Made by a program: the position numbers and the translations under genes. DNA of 64,000 nt from Echinicola shivajiensis (lineage in GTDB: Bacteria > Bacteroidota > Bacteroidia > Cytophagales > Cyclobacteriaceae), in NCBI RefSeq assembly GCF_018642165.1, contig NZ_JAHHZM010000002.1, positions 515,624-579,623 of the forward strand, written 5' to 3'. The notes under the pieces are model-generated. The model was given only the letters and a program-made list of their open reading frames with translations. It was not told the DNA's origin and did no database searches. This document shows positions 61,905-64,000 of the stretch, piece by piece. The stretch's first letter is position 1. Each line of letters starts with the position of its first letter.

Positions 61905-62345
61905 ATGCTCAAAAAAGCGGTCTATCTAATTGTCCTGAATTTTATTGTCCTTTCGGTCTCATATGCCCAGAATGCCGATGATATTAAGGGGCTTTGGTTG
62001 ACAGAGGATAAGGAGGCCAAGGTACTTATATATAAAGACAAGGGGGAATACTTTGGTAAGATTTTCTGGTTAAAGACGGAGAAAGAGAATGGACATATAA
62101 GAAAAGATTCAAATAATAAAGATCCCAAACTAAGAAATCAACCGCTTAATAAAGTTCACCTTATTCATTCCTTGGAATACGCTGATGGACAATGGTCCGG
62201 AGGAAAAATATATGATCCCGAAAGCGGGGAGACTTACAAGTGTCTCGTAAAACTAATTGGAAATGACAGGATCGAAGTGAGGGGATATATTGGTTTACCT
62301 AGTTTTGGGAAATCGCTGTATTGGGAGAGAATCAGTGAAGAGTAG
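61905..62345 (+). CDS. Secreted DUF2147-family protein
   Basis: 146 residues. Signal peptide up to SYAQ (residues about 1-21). The mature part carries the DUF2147 pattern: IKGLWLTEDKEAKVLIYKDK (about 26-45) and LYWERIS at the end. Members are small lipocalin-like proteins, sometimes near envelope stress genes. No specific role is known. It is a single gene, divergent from gldC. Confidence 0.88.
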   Translation: MLKKAVYLIVLNFIVLSVSYAQNADDIKGLWLTEDKEAKVLIYKDKGEYFGKIFWLKTEKENGHIRKDSNNKDPKLRNQPLNKVHLIHSLEYADGQWSGGKIYDPESGETYKCLVKLIGNDRIEVRGYIGLPSFGKSLYWERISEE

Positions 62346-62424
62346 GTTTTTGGATTGTTTGAAATTTCTTTTTAGTGTCTTCTGAAAGCTTTTCTTTATG
62401 AATTTACAAATTCTCAGTTTAAGA

Positions 62425-63150
62425 CTAATTTGAGATAATTAATTTTTCTATTGCTATTGGGTTGTTCTTGGCACTAAAAGATAATCCCAAGCCGGTTTCC
62501 AATCGGATTTTAGTTGTATTCCAGTCTGCTCTCTTTATTTTGTAGTTTATTCTTTGTGTTTCTTTTGAATTAAGAGTAAGCACTTTATTAAAGTGACTGT
62601 CCAGTGAAGCGACTAAATTATCCAGGTCTGTATTTTCAAATGAGATAAAATCTCGGGACAAGGTAAACTTGTTTTTTATTGTTTTCTCAGGTTGTTCGCT
62701 GGAAAATTTTAAAAACTTAGATCTCTCAGACAAAGCAACAACAGTAGTGTCAAAATAGGTTTGTTGCGTTTCTATACTAATTCCCAAAGCTTCAATGATA
62801 GCATTTTTGATCTTTTCCTCTCGGTTTTCATCTACCCAGTTTTGGCTGATCAAAACACTATAATGCTTATTGTCTAAAGACCTGTTGGCAAGTTCAATTG
62901 AGCTTGGGTCAATATTTTTGATTAATCCCATTAGGTCTCTTAATGATATATAATCAGCCTTTACTCCTAAATAGGGGGTTAAACTATGACTGTTGGTAAT
63001 GATTGACTTTTTGGGATTCTCAATTTCTTCAATAAGGATTTTGTATCCTTGTGTTTCAACATCTAAAATGATTATATCTTCAGATGAAATGATCTCTTTG
63101 GATGTATCTGCTTTTGGCTTATTGGTACAATTAACAAAAATAATGCAGCA
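62425..63150 (-). pseudogene. Hypothetical lipoprotein gene, 5' end removed by IS21 insertion
   Basis: The frame codes for about 240 residues after the insertion point. The first intact part, CCIIFVNCTNKPKADTSKE, looks like the end of a lipoprotein signal peptide with the acylated cysteine in VNC. The few residues upstream (MAQFKPLYP) come from the IS end, so the natural start is lost. The body (YISLRDLMGLIKNIDPSSIE, WVDENREEKIKNAIIEAL) has weak resemblance to DUF3738/TIGR03435 proteins, which I cannot confirm. The gene is probably inactive. Confidence 0.6.
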
Positions 63151-64000
63151 TGGATATAACGGTTTGAATTGTGCCACCCTTTTCGGTCAAACTGTGCCAG
63201 GCCTTTCGGTTTAAACCGTGCCATTTCCAGTTGGGATTTCGGTTCGAACTGTGCCACTTTTGAAAGATCAAGTTTAACCTGCTATATCGCCTAAAAAAAG
63301 AGCGATATGGCCAACGTACTTGATCCCATGGATATAAAGCAGATTTTCAGTTTACACAGGGACGGGCTCAGCAACCGGAAAATAGGTACCGTGCTGGGGA
63401 TTTCCCGCAATACGGTCAACCAGTACATCTCCTGGCTTGCAGCCTCGGACTACGAAGTTGATGAGGTCCTGTCCCTTACCAACATTAGATTAAGGGAGCT
63501 GTTCCCTTCCCGCACCACCATAAAGAATGACAGGTTCGATGCCCTGATGCGTTATTTTGAACAGGGGAAAGCCGTAAGAAACCATCCCGGGTTTACCTTT
63601 CTACACCATTACGAGGAGTACAGGCAGCTTGTGGACAGTCCCTACAGCTATACGCAGTTCATGGAACATTACCATAGAAAATATCCCAATGCAGAGGGTT
63701 CCATGAAGCTTGAACACCTTCCCGGCCATGAGGTGTTCATCGATTTTGCGGGCACAAGGATGGAAGTCGTGGACCGTGATACCGGGGAAGTGAAAAAGGC
63801 GGAAGTCTTTGTCGCCGTGCTCCCCTTCAGCCTGTATACCTATGTAGAGGCATGTTGGAGCCAGAAGCGTGAAGACCTTGTCCACTGCATGAACAACATG
63901 ATGTGGTTTTATGGGGGCGTTTCCAAGGCCGTGGTCTCTGACAACCTAAAATCGGCGGTCACCAGGGCCAGTAAATATGAACCCGAGATCAACCGCTCCC
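63151..64000 (+). mobile_element. IS21-family insertion sequence, left end (cut by window edge)
   Basis: The left part from about TGGATATAACGG (63151) contains several repeats of a GTGCCA-containing unit (TTTCGGTTTAAACCGTGCCA; TTTCGGTTCGAACTGTGCCA; TCAAACTGTGCCA; GAATTGTGCCA), typical transposase-binding sites of this family. It is followed by istA. The other end is outside the window. Composition is richer in GC than the neighbours, suggesting transfer. Confidence 0.85.
63307..64000 (+). CDS. istA: IS21-family transposase IstA, N-terminal part
   Basis: The frame is open to the window end: 231 codons from ATG at 63307. A helix-turn-helix is found early (LSNRKIGTVLGISRNTVNQY, 21-40), followed by a region rich in basic residues. 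The catalytic aspartates are D146 in EVFIDFAG and D212 in VVSDNLKSAV; the third acidic residue lies outside the window. This is the DDE core of IS21 transposases. The partner ATPase gene istB should follow. Confidence 0.92.
   Translation, partial: MANVLDPMDIKQIFSLHRDGLSNRKIGTVLGISRNTVNQYISWLAASDYEVDEVLSLTNIRLRELFPSRTTIKNDRFDALMRYFEQGKAVRNHPGFTFLHHYEEYRQLVDSPYSYTQFMEHYHRKYPNAEGSMKLEHLPGHEVFIDFAGTRMEVVDRDTGEVKKAEVFVAVLPFSLYTYVEACWSQKREDLVHCMNNMMWFYGGVSKAVVSDNLKSAVTRASKYEPEINRS

Noticed and set aside
63601..63885. Minus-strand frame within the IS
   Set aside because: Antisense to istA; the plus-strand frame carries the DDE motifs.

Overview
The window is a 64 kb piece of a Bacteroidota chromosome, most likely a marine or soil member of the Cytophagales close to Cyclobacteriaceae. 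This is inferred from moderate-to-low GC, TonB-dependent receptors with carboxypeptidase-like N-terminal domains, a gldC gliding gene, split transketolase subunits, DUF1080 / Gfo-Idh-MocA / DUF6807 carbohydrate proteins, M56-BlaI pairs and the repeat families typical of that phylum. No rRNA, CRISPR array, prophage or conjugative element was seen. Both ends are cut: an EamA transporter at the left and an IS21-family element at the right.

Layout. 1-3.5 kb: the end of an EamA permease, then pncB, pncA and a PhzF protein (NAD salvage). 3.8-13.8 kb: small secreted proteins, a 1-Cys peroxiredoxin, a propeller glycosidase lipoprotein, two tandem YdeI paralogues, a calcineurin-type phosphoesterase, an MFS permease behind a perfect inverted repeat, and a beta-helix protein. 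13.9-17.2 kb: a lodA-lodB pair, i.e. a cysteine-tryptophylquinone amino-acid oxidase and its flavoprotein maturase, overlapping by one base. 18-31 kb: a class III aminotransferase, a geranylgeranyl-reductase-like flavoprotein, DUF1080 and Gfo/Idh/MocA proteins, a cyclase gene broken by an in-frame stop, DUF3500, an AraC regulator with a TonB receptor, and DUF6807. 31.5-36.4 kb: FAH-family hydrolase, M23 peptidase, Bcp and the two transketolase subunits, read as one transcription unit.

37-40.1 kb is an arsenic operon (arsR, DUF6428, arsC, acr3) with a divergent DUF6428-like gene downstream. DUF6428 and ArsR both end in vicinal cysteines, and an ArsR-type operator lies before arsR with a weaker look-alike before DUF6428. 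41-46.6 kb holds an MsbA-type exporter, an M56/BlaI pair and a BNR-type lipoprotein. 46.9-52.5 kb encodes oxidative L-fucose degradation (mutarotase, lactonase, dehydratase, SDR, diketo-acid hydrolase) with a divergent AraC regulator. 52.5-56 kb has ArfB, a methyltransferase, a CDF cation exporter, a DUF1905 protein and gap. Three identical tRNA-Glu genes follow, then a TonB receptor with an SGNH-hydrolase lipoprotein, gldC, a DUF2147 protein and a lipoprotein gene cut by the IS21 insertion.

Gaps carry several palindromic repeat families: a three-hairpin cassette (two tandem copies plus one distant), a MITE-like element with AGGCTGTCTCAAA ends (two copies, one inside the fucose operon), and two further inverted-repeat elements. 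The strongest leads are the LodAB pair, the cysteine-rich DUF6428 protein of the ars operon, the interrupted cyclase and the tri-hairpin repeats. I see no clearly new multi-gene system; the DUF6428 component is the best candidate for undescribed function.
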